A stretch of 64,000 nucleotides of DNA from Cristatella mucedo (Eukaryota; Bryozoa; Phylactolaemata; Cristatellidae). Below the pieces are notes generated by a model. That model did no database searches and was not told the origin of the DNA. It worked only from the letters and a program-made list of their open reading frames with translations. Both the position numbers and the translations under genes were made by a program. Below are positions 32,428 through 44,392 of the stretch, one piece after another (position 1 is the first letter of the stretch; every line of letters begins with the position of its first letter). The stretch is from the NCBI GenBank assembly GCA_009760855.2, contig WPIO01000116.1, positions 1,182,501 to 1,246,500 of the forward strand, in the 5' to 3' direction.

Positions 32428-35395
32428 TGACATGTTATCTATTAAAAATGAAACAGTGATACTGTAATGGACAGCCATTTGAAAAAAAGAGCACTAGCGA
32501 GAGACGTGTGGCAAGGTTTTTTCTCAGGTTTGCAATTTGACGAGGCACATGAGAACCCACACTGGGCGAAAACGCTTGTCATATGTCTACTGCGAAAGCA
32601 AAAGTGAGCAGTCAGCCCATTTAAGTATCACTTGATGATCCATATGGCAAGCTAGTTCTTGATATTTCAGGGAGTGCTCGTCATATTTTAGGTGTTAGTT
32701 CTGCAGCACTGATGCCAGTTGGATTTTCGTCGTTGGCAGAGACAACCATATCACTTTGGAACGAATTTCTGGTGAGGGTCTCAAGGGTAAGTTATGGCAT
32801 TTTCATTTCTAACAGGTAAACCATGTCACCACCTATTAGCCATATAACTTGTCACTTTTTAACTTCTACAGAGGATAGTGTTTGACACAAATATAAATCG
32901 CCGCATCATCTGACTTCCACCATAAGTATACCAACAAAGCTTTGAATAAAGCTGAGCCATTTCTCGGACCTGGCAACGTAACTGAACAGCCTTCATGAAG
33001 ATGCGGTTCTTCATGGAAACGCCTGGCATCAGCAAACACAGAACCACTTGTCAGGCTGGAGATTACAAATAAATAGATAATACCTAATAGTGAGTTTAGA
33101 GCTACCACGAGTAAACGTATCAGTTATCAATTAAAGTAAGAAAATAGTGATACTGAAATTGAAAGTCATTTACAAAACGAGTGCTAGCATGAGAGGCGTG
33201 GCAAGGTTTTTTCTCACGTGTGCAATTTGAGGAGTCACATGAGAACCCTCACTAGGCAAATACCCTTGGTGTGTGTGTACTGCGAAAGCACCTGTAGCCG
33301 GTCCGCCCACTTAAATACTCACTTGATTATCCACATGGCACGGTAGTTCTTGATATTCTAGCAAGTGCTCGTCGTATTTTAACAATTAGCTCGGCAGCAC
33401 TGACGCCAGTTGGATTTTCTTCACTGGCAGAAACAACCAAAACACCCTGGAACGAATATCTGGTGAGGGTCTCAATGGCAGGTAATGGCGTTTTTATTCC
33501 TAACAGGTAAACCAAGTCACCACCAATCTGCCATTTACCTTGTCACTTTTTAACTTCTACAGAGTAAAAAGTGTAGTATAAATATAAATCGCCGCATCAT
33601 GTGACTTCCACCCCAAGTATACCAACGAAGGTTCGAATGAGGCTGAGCCATTTCTCGGACCTGGCAACTTAACAGATGAGCCTGGACGAAGATGCGGTTC
33701 GTCATGGAAACGCCTGGCATCAGCAAACGCAAAACCATGTGACAGCCTAGATGTCACAAATGAATAGACACTGCTTAATAGTGAGTTTGGAGCTACCACG
33801 GGTAAACGTTTAAGGTTATCTTTTAATAAAAGAAAATAGTGATACTGTAACAAACAGCTATTAGAAAAAAGGAGCACTTGCCTGAGACGTGTGGCAAGGT
33901 TCTTTCTCAGGTGTGCAATTTGAGAAGGCACATGAGAACCCACACTGGTACATCGCCCTTGGTACGTGTCTGCTGCGAAAGCGAATGCAGGCAGTCCGCC
34001 CATTTAAAAACTCACATGATGATCCATGATGCAGGCGAGTTCTTTATATTCCACCAAGTGCTCGTCATATTTTGTAAGAGTTAGTACTGCAGCTCTGACG
34101 CCAGTTGGAATTTCTTCACTGGCAGAGACAACCATATCACTTTGGAACGAATATCAGTTGGAATTTCTTCACTGGCAGAGACAACCATATCACTTTGGAA
34201 CGAATATCTACTGAGGGTCTTAGGGCAGGTCATGGTGTTTTCATGTCTAAGAGGCAAACCATGTCACCACCTATCTGCCATTTAACTTGTCACTTTTAAA
34301 CTTCCATAGAGGAAAGGGTTTAGTATAATTATAAGTCGCCGCATCATCTGACTTCCATCCTAAGTATACCAACAAAGCTTTGAATAAAGCTGAGCCATTT
34401 CTCGGACCTGGCAACGTAACACAACAGCCTGGACGAAGATGCGGTTCTTCACGGAAACGCCTGGCATCAGCAAACACAGAACCATTTGTCAGGCTGGAGA
34501 TTACAAATAAATAGATAATGCCGAATAGTGAGTTTAGAGCTACCACGACTAAACGTATCAAGTTATCAATTAAAGTAAGAAAATAGTGATACTGAAATTG
34601 AACGTCATTTGAAAAACGAGCACTAGCATGAGATGCGTGGCAAGGTTTTTTCTCACGTGTGCAATTTGAGGAGTCACATGAGAACCCTCACTAGGCAAAT
34701 ACCCTTGGTGTGCGTGTACTGCGAAAGCGAATGCAGGCAGTCCACCCATTTAAAAAAGTATACCAACAAAGCTTTGAATAAAGCTGAGCCATTTCTCGGA
34801 CCTGGCAACGTAACAGAACAGCCTGTACGAAGATGCGGTTCTTCATGGAAACGCCTGGCATCAGCAAACGCAAAACTATGTGACAGGCTGGAGATTACAA
34901 ATTAATAGACACTACCTAATAGTGAGTTTGGAGCTACCACGAGTAAACGTATCAGGTTATCTATTAAAAGACCAAATAGTGATACTGTAATGGACAGCCA
35001 TTTGAAAAAAGTAGCACTAGCGTGAGACGTGTGGCAAGGTTTTTTCTCAGGTGTGCAATTTGAGGGGGCACATGTGAACCCACACTAGACAACAGCCCTA
35101 CGTATGTGTCTGCTTCGAAAGAAAATTTAGGCAGTCCACCCATTTAATTACTTACTTGGTGACTCATAAGCAAATCTAGATCTTGATATTCTACAAAGCA
35201 CTCCTCGTATCTTAGGAATCAGTTCTACAGCACTGATGCCAGTCGGAGTTTTATCACTAGCTGAGACAGCCGTGGCATCTTGAAAAATCTATTTAGCTAG
35301 GGTCTCAAGAACCACTCGTGGCGTTTGTGCGTCCAGCAGGTAAACGATGCTCACTGCCTATCTGCCCCATAACTTGTCACTTTTTTTTCTATGCC
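32428..35395 (+). repeat. Tandem array of decayed zinc-finger exons, about five units of roughly 692 bp
   Basis: The landmark CGCCGCATCATCTGACTTCC (or close) recurs at 32899, 33590 (there CATCATGTGAC) and 34337, a spacing of 691 and 747 bp (the latter includes a 53-bp internal duplication). Each unit contains a linker region like exon 4 of paralog B (TATACCAACAAAGCTTTGAA), a broken first finger (GGCAAGGTTTTTTCTCA...), part of a second finger, then a shared downstream segment (GGCAGAGACAACCATATCAC) ending in CTTCTACAG. Unit 1 (32428-32878) is partial, units 2-4 follow, and unit 5 runs 34757-35395. Stops and frameshifts interrupt every unit. The array derives from a copy-B-like exon 4. Confidence 0.8.
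33878..34084 (+). pseudogene. Best-preserved finger remnant of the array (unit 3)
   Basis: An open stretch reads ETCGKVLSQVCNLRRHMRTH, then ESECRQSAHLKTHMMIH, i.e. two C2H2-like fingers. The first cysteine of finger 1 is missing and the linker is degenerate (TGTSPLV). Upstream sequence in this unit carries stops, so translation as part of a longer protein is unlikely. Confidence 0.5.
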
Positions 35396-37080
35396 GGATT
35401 TTGTTTAAGATAAAAATTAAAATATATTCGAAGTAGCAGCTACTTTGATTTAGCTGAAGAATAGCTTTAGAGACTAGCAATGTCATTTTCAAGATTAGAT
35501 AATATTGAGGTATAGGGGATCTCTAACTGTTGAACCTACACCCATGATCATGACGAGCAAATACGTCCTCTCCGGCAAACCATTTTTTCAGGATTACTAT
35601 AATCGCCCCTGAAGCACCAACGTGCAGCTGTAGGAGAAAAGAGCTCTGGTGCAAGTTGGGCTGATGCATGAGTGAAGCCAGACACTGATGGGGTGACGTC
35701 GCATGACACTTTATAAGAGTCACCTGTGACTCACACGTCTTCTGGCCTGGGGTCACCTTAGCTTCATTGGATGGTCGGCTATGTAACCCTGTTTCCATCT
35801 ATAATTTAATAAAACTAGAAGCTTGCTGGTAATGCAAATCTATGGCAGCCTCGGCTACGGAAAAGTGTTTAGTGGCATTTGATCCAAGTAATGAAGCATT
35901 TCTACAGCACCATCACAGAAGTAAAAGTCTTATAAGATGGTTTAAGTAGGCTTAAAGGAACATTTTTTATTCGTTTGACCACGGATAAATTTCGCTTGTA
36001 GCAGCAATATATATATGTGTTGGAATATATTTCGTGGTGGACGCTCTACGAGTGACCAATAAGTCATGAGCGAATAAACTCGAGAGAAGTTGATAATGTG
36101 CTGCCGAGCAGTCACTTGAGATTACCACGAGGATAACGGAAGAACGAGGGTTCATTCTTCTAAGCATCACGATTCTATGCCTCGCTACGATAATACTTTC
36201 GATGACTTCTGCTTGCCGAAGATTTTCATGACGTACCACGACTGACAGGCACACCCTTCGTATGTGATCAAAATGACACTGGCTTAGGCACTGGCTGGCT
36301 ATAGTCGGCTAGCATGGTGAGTGTAACTGTAAAGTCAAAAATAAAGTTTAAAAATCTCACGATCGCCACAGAAAGGGAGCTCGTTATTATGAGAGCGACT
36401 TTGGCTCAAGCAAAGCTCTAGACCCCTGTGGTATGCTTTGGATGGGTGAGAGACCTTGAAACTGGCTAGTGCAGATGCTTTGGGAAAGTAAAATTTAAAT
36501 TGTTTGTAAATGGTTTTTATACGATCGCCGTCATTTAAATAACAGCAGGACAATGTTATTTGCTAATACCAGTGCATAGAGCTATTAATAAATGATCGAC
36601 CAACGGCTTGACTTAAGTCAACGAACGCCCGGTTCGTGAGCAGCAAGCACCTTAGGCAATGGCTAGGACCCAGTTTGTAAGGAGTTATTGCGAAAATTTG
36701 TAAAATATCGCGAGTTCAAGCAGGCCTCAGGGCTGAAGACGACGAGATAAAGTTCACTGCCTTCTCAATGACAGCTCTCGAATGTGAAAGTCAAGAAACG
36801 TGAAGGCAAAGCACCTGCTAGACTGCTCGATCCAAGTGTAGGGTCGCTGTCCGAAAGGCGAATTTCGAATATCTGGTAACGATTTGTACGCAGACAGGCC
36901 AGATGGCTTGACTTCCAGTGAGAGCCAGCCAATATATCTAATTAATCAGTCCTGTTTTATTAGTAACTACATGGATCATTACTCAGACGTAGAGTATTTA
37001 CCCGATGGTTTCACAGACGTTTCATCTAAATTACTCCAGTGACATCTCAAAGGAAGTACCTGCTTTCGAGGTGAAACAGC
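35396..37080. other. Unassigned region between the finger array and block D
   Basis: Open frames on the minus strand (35523-35798, 35967-36254) have no recognisable domain. No SINE, LINE or RNA gene is seen. Confidence 0.35.
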
Positions 37081-37492
37081 AGTCCAATATTCTGCTTTAT
37101 GCATGCAGACCCAATGATGACCAGTAAGACATCGGCAAGAATTGCATCGAGGTTAATATCAGTAGTCAACTGAAACACTGAATGTCATATCCTGACGGTC
37201 ACTTAGGGCAGCTGTGTTTTTCCCAATACCTGCCTTCTTCTTAGGCTTCGAGCTAGGATTAACTTCGGTAAACTGAATGCATAAAGCTGTTGAAATATGT
37301 TCACGATAGATAACTAAAACAAAAAACAACTCGAAAATGGAATGTTGATGCTTTTAAGATTTCACGACTGGCTTTGGGATCTGGAATTTCTGGGAAGAAA
37401 AGGATAATGAACCTACTTAGTATATTGGCCAGGGTATTAGTTAGTGAGGATTAAAGGAGGGTACCGGAATATAATGACAACTCGCATATATG

Positions 37493-37668
37493 CTAGCTGA
37501 TTTACCAGCCTGTTTTTGCATATCGACAGAAGAGCCTTTACGGCTATCACCACCGCTTCCAGTGACGATAAAGGATCGCCCACCACAGGATTCGAACTCA
37601 CGATCTCGGGACCGAGGTCGTGAAAAGCAACCGCCTTATCTTGTGAGCTATTACGATTCACCTATAGG
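37493..37668 (-). mobile_element. SINE-2, well-preserved minus-strand copy
   Basis: On the minus strand it starts GTGAATCGTAATAGCTCACA, then AAGGCGGTTGCTTTTCACGA. An inverted CCTCGGTCCCGAG and a B box (GAGTTCGAATCC) follow, then CACTGGAAGCGGTGGTGATA and AGCCGTAAAGGCTCTTCTG, ending in GGTAAATCAGCTA. The tRNA-like head with A and B boxes indicates an RNA polymerase III-transcribed SINE. It matches 53652-53815 over its whole length. Confidence 0.8.
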
Positions 37669-37679
37669 TATATGCTTGC

Positions 37680-37780
37680 ATGAGTTTGTGTGTGTGCGTT
37701 TGTGTGTATGTGTGTGGGGGAGTTTGTGTTCATGTGCATGCATTTGTGAGTGTGAGTGTGTGTGTGTTTGTGTGTGTTCC
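37680..37780 (+). repeat. GT-rich cryptic simple sequence
   Basis: Imperfect TG/TGTGT stretches (GTTTGTGTGTGTGCG, GTGTGTGTGTTTGTG). It is not a clean microsatellite and has no coding signal. Confidence 0.7.
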
Positions 37781-38328
37781 CTCATGTTAAAGCAGGCAGC
37801 TTAAGGATATTCAAAGCGGCTTTAGGCGGCCAGGTACGTTGCAGCTTTCTCTTTGGCAGCATGGCTTGTCGATTGCCTGCAGCACCTGGTGGCAAGCTTT
37901 CGTGAAGTGAGCTATTTTTGTATATCAGCCTATAAACTACACGCAACCTTAACAATCAAAGCATCTGTTAATGCAAAGGCTGACATTAAATTTTGATACG
38001 GACTTGCGATCGCCGCACTATACCAGCGATTGGCAAGCAAATGTTGAAGAAAGAAAACCTGCATTATCTTTCACCGGAACCACTATTGTGGCTTTGTCGG
38101 TATCGGAGTGCTTACACAATGACAGCAACAAGCACTACTAAGAGAAACAAGCTGGCATCCTGCATGAATCAGTCTCGGAAATGTGAGGAAATTAAATTTG
38201 TAGCTAAGATATGACTGAAAACTAAACAAGCGAAGCCATGAGAAAAAATTGCATGGAGCTCCCAAGTATCTCTGGAATTATCTTTCATTTCAGACCTAAA
38301 TAAAAAGTGAAAGTCCTCGCAGTAATTG

Positions 38329-38478
38329 GCGGAGCTGGTTTGGTCTAGCGGTTAAGGTGCTCGCCCCGACTAAGGCCTGACTGAGATCGTGGGCTTGAGC
38401 CCCGAGGCATATGTAAAGCACCTGAATAGATATTAAGCTCTCTGGGGTCGCTATATAAAGGGATCGCATTAAATAAAC
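38329..38478 (+). mobile_element. SINE-1, well-preserved copy
   Basis: GGAGCTGGTTTGGTCTAGCG then GTTAAGGTGCTCGCC gives a tRNA-like A box, and GTGGGCTTGAGCCCC a B box. The tail ATGTAAAGCACCTGAATAG followed by CTCTCTGGGGTCGCTATATA parallels the 3' end of the alpha LINEs. This is the fullest SINE-1 copy in the window and retains both promoter boxes. Confidence 0.85.
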
Positions 38479-38539
38479 GAATTATGTAATAATTTAAGAT
38501 CTAATCGTGAAATCACAGTCATATATCTAACTGTTGGAG

Positions 38540-38770
38540 GCACTGGGCAGGTGACACAGTTTTCCGTCGACACATCAGCAGCTATTAACAAATGCCTGAA
38601 GCTAGGTTGCAGCAAGGCTCTAACCAATGCCAAGCGATTTCTTGATTCCGGCTGAAAAACCGCACCACCACAAAAGAGATGCACTTCTTCAAGGAATAGG
38701 CGTGCATCTGCAGAAAAAAAGGATTTTGAAAACTTGATAATACTGAAGATTCTGCAACACATGTTAATTA
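38540..38770 (+). pseudogene. Decayed zinc-finger exon 4 linker (segment D)
   Basis: CTTCTTCAAGGAATAGGCGT then GCATCTGCAGAAAAAAAGG matches the S-R-K-R-R-A-S-A linker of the finger genes. Further upstream the GCAAGGCTCTAACCAATG part aligns loosely with the same exon. No finger remains recognisable; frames are closed by stops. Confidence 0.45.
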
Positions 38771-40142
38771 GCTAAGAATTGTTTCCAAATAAAACTTTAT
38801 GCACATTCTCTGGCAATAAAAACTATTACTGCCGCTTCAGACAGTTATCCGACGAAGAAGCTCAGATCTCACAAGTCTGACAGCTATTTTTTCACTATTG
38901 AAAGCAGTGGCCGCATGACAAACGCAAGTAAACTATAGGGGAGCCGTGTAAATGTCACCACTTCCAATGTCGATTCAGACAGCAGGCCCACATAAGTACC
39001 AACCAACTTATTTGTATGCTTCAAAATCATCACACATTCTTTCTATATAGACGTTGGCTTACGGGAGAGGACGTCTTTGTCTGGTGAGCTGACTCCGAAG
39101 GCAACAAGCCACTTGTTATCAAACAATGCAAAGTGACTCACATCTAATATCACTACTTGGAAAGCCATCTGAGGAAAAATCACGTGCTGTAATAATTTAT
39201 TAGAAGCACATTTCACCATAAAATTTCGTTTGAAAGCATAGTATTTGGAAATTACTTTTTCATTTTTGGTAGCTTCATTTTTTGTGTAAATTAAAATATT
39301 TTATTTCGATTTGTAATAATATCCGCAAAGACTTTCAGATTGTAAGCCTACTGAGTTGCAGGTCAGTCTTAAAATCATGCAAATTCTAAAAATGCCTGTG
39401 ACTGGTATCTTCGAGACGTATCTATATCTGCATCAAAACATTCCTGGCAGAAATTAAATATGCCCTTGCCTGACTGTTTCACTACTAACTAATTAGACAA
39501 CGGCATGCTATTAAAAATTTTGAGACGGAAAAGCAAAGAAAATACCAATTATAGGGCAGTGCTTAACGACCAGAATCTCGGCTTCCGTTCCTAACCAGAA
39601 TTAAGGTCTGGATCACCAAAGGTGCAAAGCTCTTTCCTACAATTTTCTAAAATCAGCTAATGCCAAAAATAGACTATAAAGTTCGTTATTTTTTATAAAG
39701 ATAACTTAGCCAAGGACAATTAGGTCCAAGAAATCTCTTTTCAGCCTATGCCAGCCTCAGTTGATCAACTTCAGTCAAAGGCATGAAATCAGGGTCAAGA
39801 TACTTTCAACCTAGCTTATATTATATTTCAATAACTGTAAAGTTTGGTTTAACTTGAAAACCTTATCTTAGGAAGCATCTCAATGAGCTTTCCCTTCCAA
39901 CGTCTACCATTAGGTGTTTCATTCGGCAAGTGCAAAGAACTTAAATTAAGAGGGGATCAAATATTTCTGAGGAGTTTTGAAAGAGTATCGCTCGAAAGCA
40001 TTTGCAAACTCAAAACTTCTAACTATGCTACAGCTTGAGAAATCTGGTTTGAAAAAATCAAACATTTGGATATGTGATTTTAAGAAATAACTAATTGTGT
40101 CACACCAGTTTATTTCTTGTGCCTTTTAGCAATGACCTGTGT
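38771..40142. other. Unassigned AT-rich sequence
   Basis: No long open frame, no repeat copy known from elsewhere in the window, no RNA gene. Confidence 0.35.
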
Positions 40143-40868
40143 AATAGTAATAATAACAATAATGCACTTGATAAAGCACCCTCAGAGAACTTAATCTTTT
40201 TTTAGGCGCTTTACATTTGCTGCAAAGTGAAATGCAATTGAATGGTAAGGAAAATCATGCTTGAAAACAAGCAAAATGAATAATATGGTTAGGGGTGATA
40301 TACACAATGTCAGCATGCAAATGTGGTTAGAGGCAGCATGCACAGTGTCAGCACACATAAGCACATCAAGGACGAATCACAGGGACCCACTAAATGCTGT
40401 CCTAAATAGGTGTGTTTGTAAGTTCCTTTTAAATGTTGTAGGTTCAGGGGATGTTCTGACGCAGGTCGGGAGGGAGTTCCAGGCTTTGGGAGCATACAAA
40501 CTAAATGCATGGTCTCCAAAGGATTTGAGGTTTGTACAAGGTATTGGTAGACTGTTGGATTCCGAAAAGCGGGTGGTACGATGCTTGGCCTGATGGGAGA
40601 GTATATCTGAGAGATAGGCTGGAGCCATAGAATGAAGGGACCTAAAAGTGAGGGACAAAAACTTGAACTCAATCCGTTGCTTGACTGGTAGCCAGTGCGG
40701 GTCGGCGAGAAGTGGAGTAATGTGGCGACTGCGACACTCACGACAGACAAGTCTAGCTGCCGAGTTTTGCACCAGCTGCAATCGCCTGATCGCACATGCT
40801 GGTAGGCCAGTAAGCAGTGAGTTGCAGTGTTTAATAACTGCACATCGTAAGCACCGAAATTGTAACAT
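40143..40868 (-). mobile_element. 5'-truncated L2-like LINE alpha, best-preserved copy
   Basis: The minus-strand frame 40868-40377 encodes LPACAIRRLQLVQNSAARLV, then PHWLPVKQRIEFKF, YLSDILSHQAKHRTTRFS and AWNSLPTCVRTSPEP, ending TAFSGSL without interruption for 163 codons. The 3' untranslated tail extends to 40143 and ends with ATT-type repeats. Intactness of this stretch suggests it is among the youngest alpha insertions here. The RT and endonuclease domains are absent. Confidence 0.9.
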
Positions 40869-41430
40869 TTTGTACTAACACCATTACTGTGCAGTCCTAT
40901 CTGTTGCAAATATGGTAGAAATATTTGCAGCCGACACGAGGCTGTGCCTCATTCTTTAGGTGTATAAAAGCTTAGAATATGCAGTAATTCGCTAAATAAG
41001 ACAGACAGCCTGTAAACTGTAACTATAAAATAATTAAATGAGTAGGTCTTTGTACGACCAATGTTTTGTGCATTAACTGGTTAACCATGTTTAGTAAAGG
41101 CACCATATTTAAATGAATAGAGTGAGGATACTTACAGTAAGCAACTATGTTAAGGGGCAAGCATAAGTTGAGTAAGTCAAGATGAAGTTACTGCACTGTC
41201 ACCTGAATAATGGTACTTTTTCGTACTTTCCACTGGATATTTAATTTTATTTTTCCCAAAAAGGACAAACCTAATAAGTACAAGAGGAAAATTGAGTTAT
41301 TTTAACTATTCCCAAAAAGAACCAGTTTGTGAGTACCGAAACAATCGAATATGGAAGCGCAAAAAAGAAGGCCTGCCTTAAAGGAAACGACATCACAATC
41401 GGCTGGGTCTTGCAATCCTATGACAGAAAT
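40869..41430. other. Unassigned sequence
   Basis: No feature recognised apart from a TATA-like GTATAAAAG at about 40962, unsupported by any downstream gene. Confidence 0.3.
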
Positions 41431-43060
41431 ATGGCCGGTAAGACGATGAGTATTTTAGGAATCAGAGCAAGGTAAAGCCTGGCAAAAAAACTGACACACC
41501 GAATGTCTTATCTTGATGGTTTCTTAGCAAAGCAACATTTGTTTTCAATACCAGCCCAATCGTGAAGGTTTAAGCCAAGATCAACTTTGCAAATGTGAAT
41601 GTTTAATGCTATTGAAATGCATTCCTGAAAGAAGCACAAAAGTGGCTCAAAACTTGAAAAACAGCTATGGATACTTTTGCTATTCATTAATGAAACAGTT
41701 CTTGCCGAATAAGTCCACTGCTTATCCTATAATGGCCAGGTTAGAACCTCACCTGTGATGCTGCAACTGCCAATGACTTCGTCAGTCCCTATTACCAATG
41801 TCTTTGATGTTCATTAACAGCCTATCTCAGAGAACCGAGGCCGTATGTCTACAATTCAGTGCTCAGATGCTCGGGAGTTAGAAATGATGCTACCATGCGT
41901 AGTTTGCCTTATGCGACTGAGTAACAAGTGAAAACAGATTCATGCCATTTGCTGTAGCTTTTTGTTTCGTGTGAGTTTTTATGCCAGAGAGAAAACTGTC
42001 TTTAAATAACCTTTTTTCACCTTGAATACAGTAGACTATATGCAACACTAACTATAAACGAGGCTTCAAACACTAAGGTTAACGTTACATTTCATTGCGG
42101 ATTTGCATTTCCAGTTTGAAGCTTGGAACTGGTATGAGAAAAGTGTAAAGAAGAGGTCAACATGTTTCTTTGTGGGCCCTCAATCGTGGCTCTTTTCGTG
42201 TGAGAGTGTTTTGATAATTTTTCGGAAACCAGCAATCCTAGCTCAAGGACACTTCCACTCCAGTGGCCAGCATTATGTGGCTTTGGAAATGTCTTGGATT
42301 TATTTTGGCAGCAAAGATGTGAATGCAAATAAAATAAGCGAACCAAAGGCGGAGAAAATTGTAAGTCCGTGCTAAGCTCCTCTAGAAATATCATTTCTTT
42401 CAGAACAAGTTATAGCCTATAACATCTCTTAGTATTTCCCATTTTGATCATTACAAGAAAGTTCTCTAATTTACAACTGCAGGAACTGATCGTGAGTAAT
42501 GAAATTCAGACGAAACCGCCGTGGAAATAGCAGCTAACCAACTGCTACTAAGCAGGATCAGAAGTTAGATTGCCACAAAGCCCTAAGCAACATGGAACGA
42601 GTTCTTGGTGAGGATGATGTCAAAGCAGAGCTCGAAAAATTAGACTGAAACTTAAGCCGCGAAAGCATTGCATCTGCAAAAACTGAAGCAGTTGAAAATG
42701 ATCAAATGTAAGATTAAATGCCTCATAGTAATGAGTTGTGAATATTCACAAGTAAACGTCTCACACATTCATATTTCAGAAAATAGATTGTTGAGTGATT
42801 GGAGAGTAATCTAAATAAGAAACACTTGTGTGCAACTAGCAGAGTGGTTTTTTTCTTAGGTATTTTTAATGATAGTGAGAGGTTCCTGAAAATACCTCAA
42901 TAGTTAGGTCATGTCACATGGTACAAAGCTTGTCTAACGTGACAAGCCATACTCTTTAGAGACCTTAATATAGTGATGACCATAATTTATTTTCTATAGA
43001 AAAACGGTCAGCTGTTCTGGAAAGACTTTGATGAGGAGGACGTAAATTTAACTGCATATT
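41430..43060 (+). repeat. Low-copy paralogous segment E with zinc-finger exon remnants
   Basis: Parallels segment D. Around 42114 a TTTCCAG acceptor is followed by a stretch reading FEAWNWYEKSV, reminiscent of exon 2 (FKLYWE). At 43000-43041 CTATAG is followed by sequence reading QLFWKDFDEED, reminiscent of exon 3 (AFWNYIDEEY) and directly followed by GTAAAT. The order is scrambled, because the finger-exon remnant (42490) lies between them. Confidence 0.4.
42490..42900 (+). pseudogene. Decayed zinc-finger exon 4 (segment E)
   Basis: An acceptor-like ACAACTGCAG is followed by GAACTGATC, as in the finger-exon start GAAACTGAG. Later GCATCTGCAAAAACTGAAGC matches the A-S-A-N-T-E linker, and ACAAGTAAACGTCTCACAC matches the T-S-K-R-V-S part. 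The finger itself survives only as traces (near 42830-42870). Multiple stops. Confidence 0.55.
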
Positions 43061-44389
43061 GTCGTTCGCATAGTGCAGCTTGCCAGTTAAAAGACATAAT
43101 ACAACGATTTGAAATCTCGCAGACATTTAAAGGTCGTAGCACACTAATTCCGTATAAGTCATTCTTACATTGTGTCGATATAGGATCCTTGAATAAAGGC
43201 ACTGGATGACGTGACAGATTGGCAAACTTGGGTGATTAAACAAGTCGAACAACGATTTTGAAATTTTGAAGGTGACACGTTCATGAGCTCTCTAAAGAGT
43301 GTTACTCCTTTTTCAGTGATCTGTTCCTGACACCTGAGGTACACGAGCAAAGAAGCCACTTTAAGGGTCGTTCAAAGATGCCGCTTTTTGTGGGCCCACT
43401 GTAAACAAGGCTGCCATCCAGCGACTGCCGGCAGACCGCAGGTCACAAGTATATAAAAGCTGTGAGATCCCCAACCATCCGTTTCAATATGGTTGTAGTA
43501 GCTCTGCACAATATCATCAGCTAATCGGAAATTTGGACTTAGGTAGTTCATTATATTCGTCTTTGAAGTTATCCCAGCTAATGCAAGCGGCGAAATAAGT
43601 TTCTGATGAATGCGGCTCTGCCCTTTTTTGAATTGCTAATGTCTTCTCTGGTGCCATCTTAACATCACTGGCAAGTCACATGCTGAGCTAGTTTGCCATT
43701 TCTGTTCGAATGCAGTGCAATTTTAACACTTGTAAACCAATACAACGTCTTCTCTGAAGTTAATGCATGTTATTGACTCTGACCTGCCACCATCGAACTC
43801 AGCTCTACTGATACTGAGCTGCAAGCCGCCGATGCCAAAGACCACCTACCGGGAGATTGTTGGGAGAGATACTCTGGCGCTTTCGATAGCTGGTGCCGGC
43901 ACCAAATGATATGTTGATCAGTGACTCCCTGCCTACGCCCCAATCGCGATACCCTAACCACTGAGATAGTCGTCAAAGAAGGCTTCGTCTGCCCCTGCTC
44001 GGGCAATACGTTCATAACGTACTTCAGAGTGATTATATATATGGCAATTCATGAAGTTTGGAAAACTGTGCCTGATCCACGGTTAGCACAAACTAGAAAA
44101 GCATGAAATCAGCTAAGCTCATTCGCAGAAAAGTGCAGTCTGCAAATAAACCGGATGCAAATTTTCATGTGACATTTCAGTCTTGTAAGAATGTAAATCC
44201 TCGTGTAATCCTTTTCATCGACTGGTTAAGAGTTTAAATACCGTTGTTCCCAAAAGAAATTTGCATGTGGGTCTTAAGTAACTCTAAAATTGTTATTCTT
44301 TTCAGACCTTATAAGATTGAAAACATTCCATGGTATTTGTTATGGGCTAGTTTTGAGCTCTCAAATTGTAAACACTTATTTCACTGCTG
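43061..44389. other. Unassigned region with a possible core promoter
   Basis: TATATAAAAG at 43450-43459 is a strong TATA-type match in a locally GC-richer stretch (43380-43470), but no gene with recognisable coding follows. At 43880-43975 the minus strand reads ATCTCAGTGGTTAGGGTATC, then GCGATTGGGG and GCAGGGAGTC, which looks like the head of a tRNA-derived SINE; the B box is not convincing. Confidence 0.3.
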
Positions 44390-44392
44390 TAG

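Larger units (their letters stand above)
37080..38770 (+). repeat. Low-copy paralogous segment D
   Basis: The start (near 37170-37400) resembles 41490-41710 (shared ACACTGAATGTCATATC / ACACACCGAATGTCTTATC, then an AATACC(T/A)GCC and GCTATTGAAAT-type stretch). Both lie upstream of a decayed zinc-finger exon (38540 and 42490). So D and E are probably two further, older copies of the zinc-finger locus. SINE-2 and SINE-1 are inserted in D only. Confidence 0.45.

Noticed and set aside
32428-35395. CRISPR-like array
   Set aside because: The repeat unit is about 692 bp of protein-derived sequence, with no short repeat/unique spacer structure.
35523-36254. Minus-strand open frames of 91 and 95 codons
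   Set aside because: No similarity to any family seen here and no conserved counterpart.
38329-38478. A genuine tRNA gene
   Set aside because: No cloverleaf with a paired acceptor stem can be drawn; the sequence continues into a LINE-like tail and recurs as a dispersed repeat.
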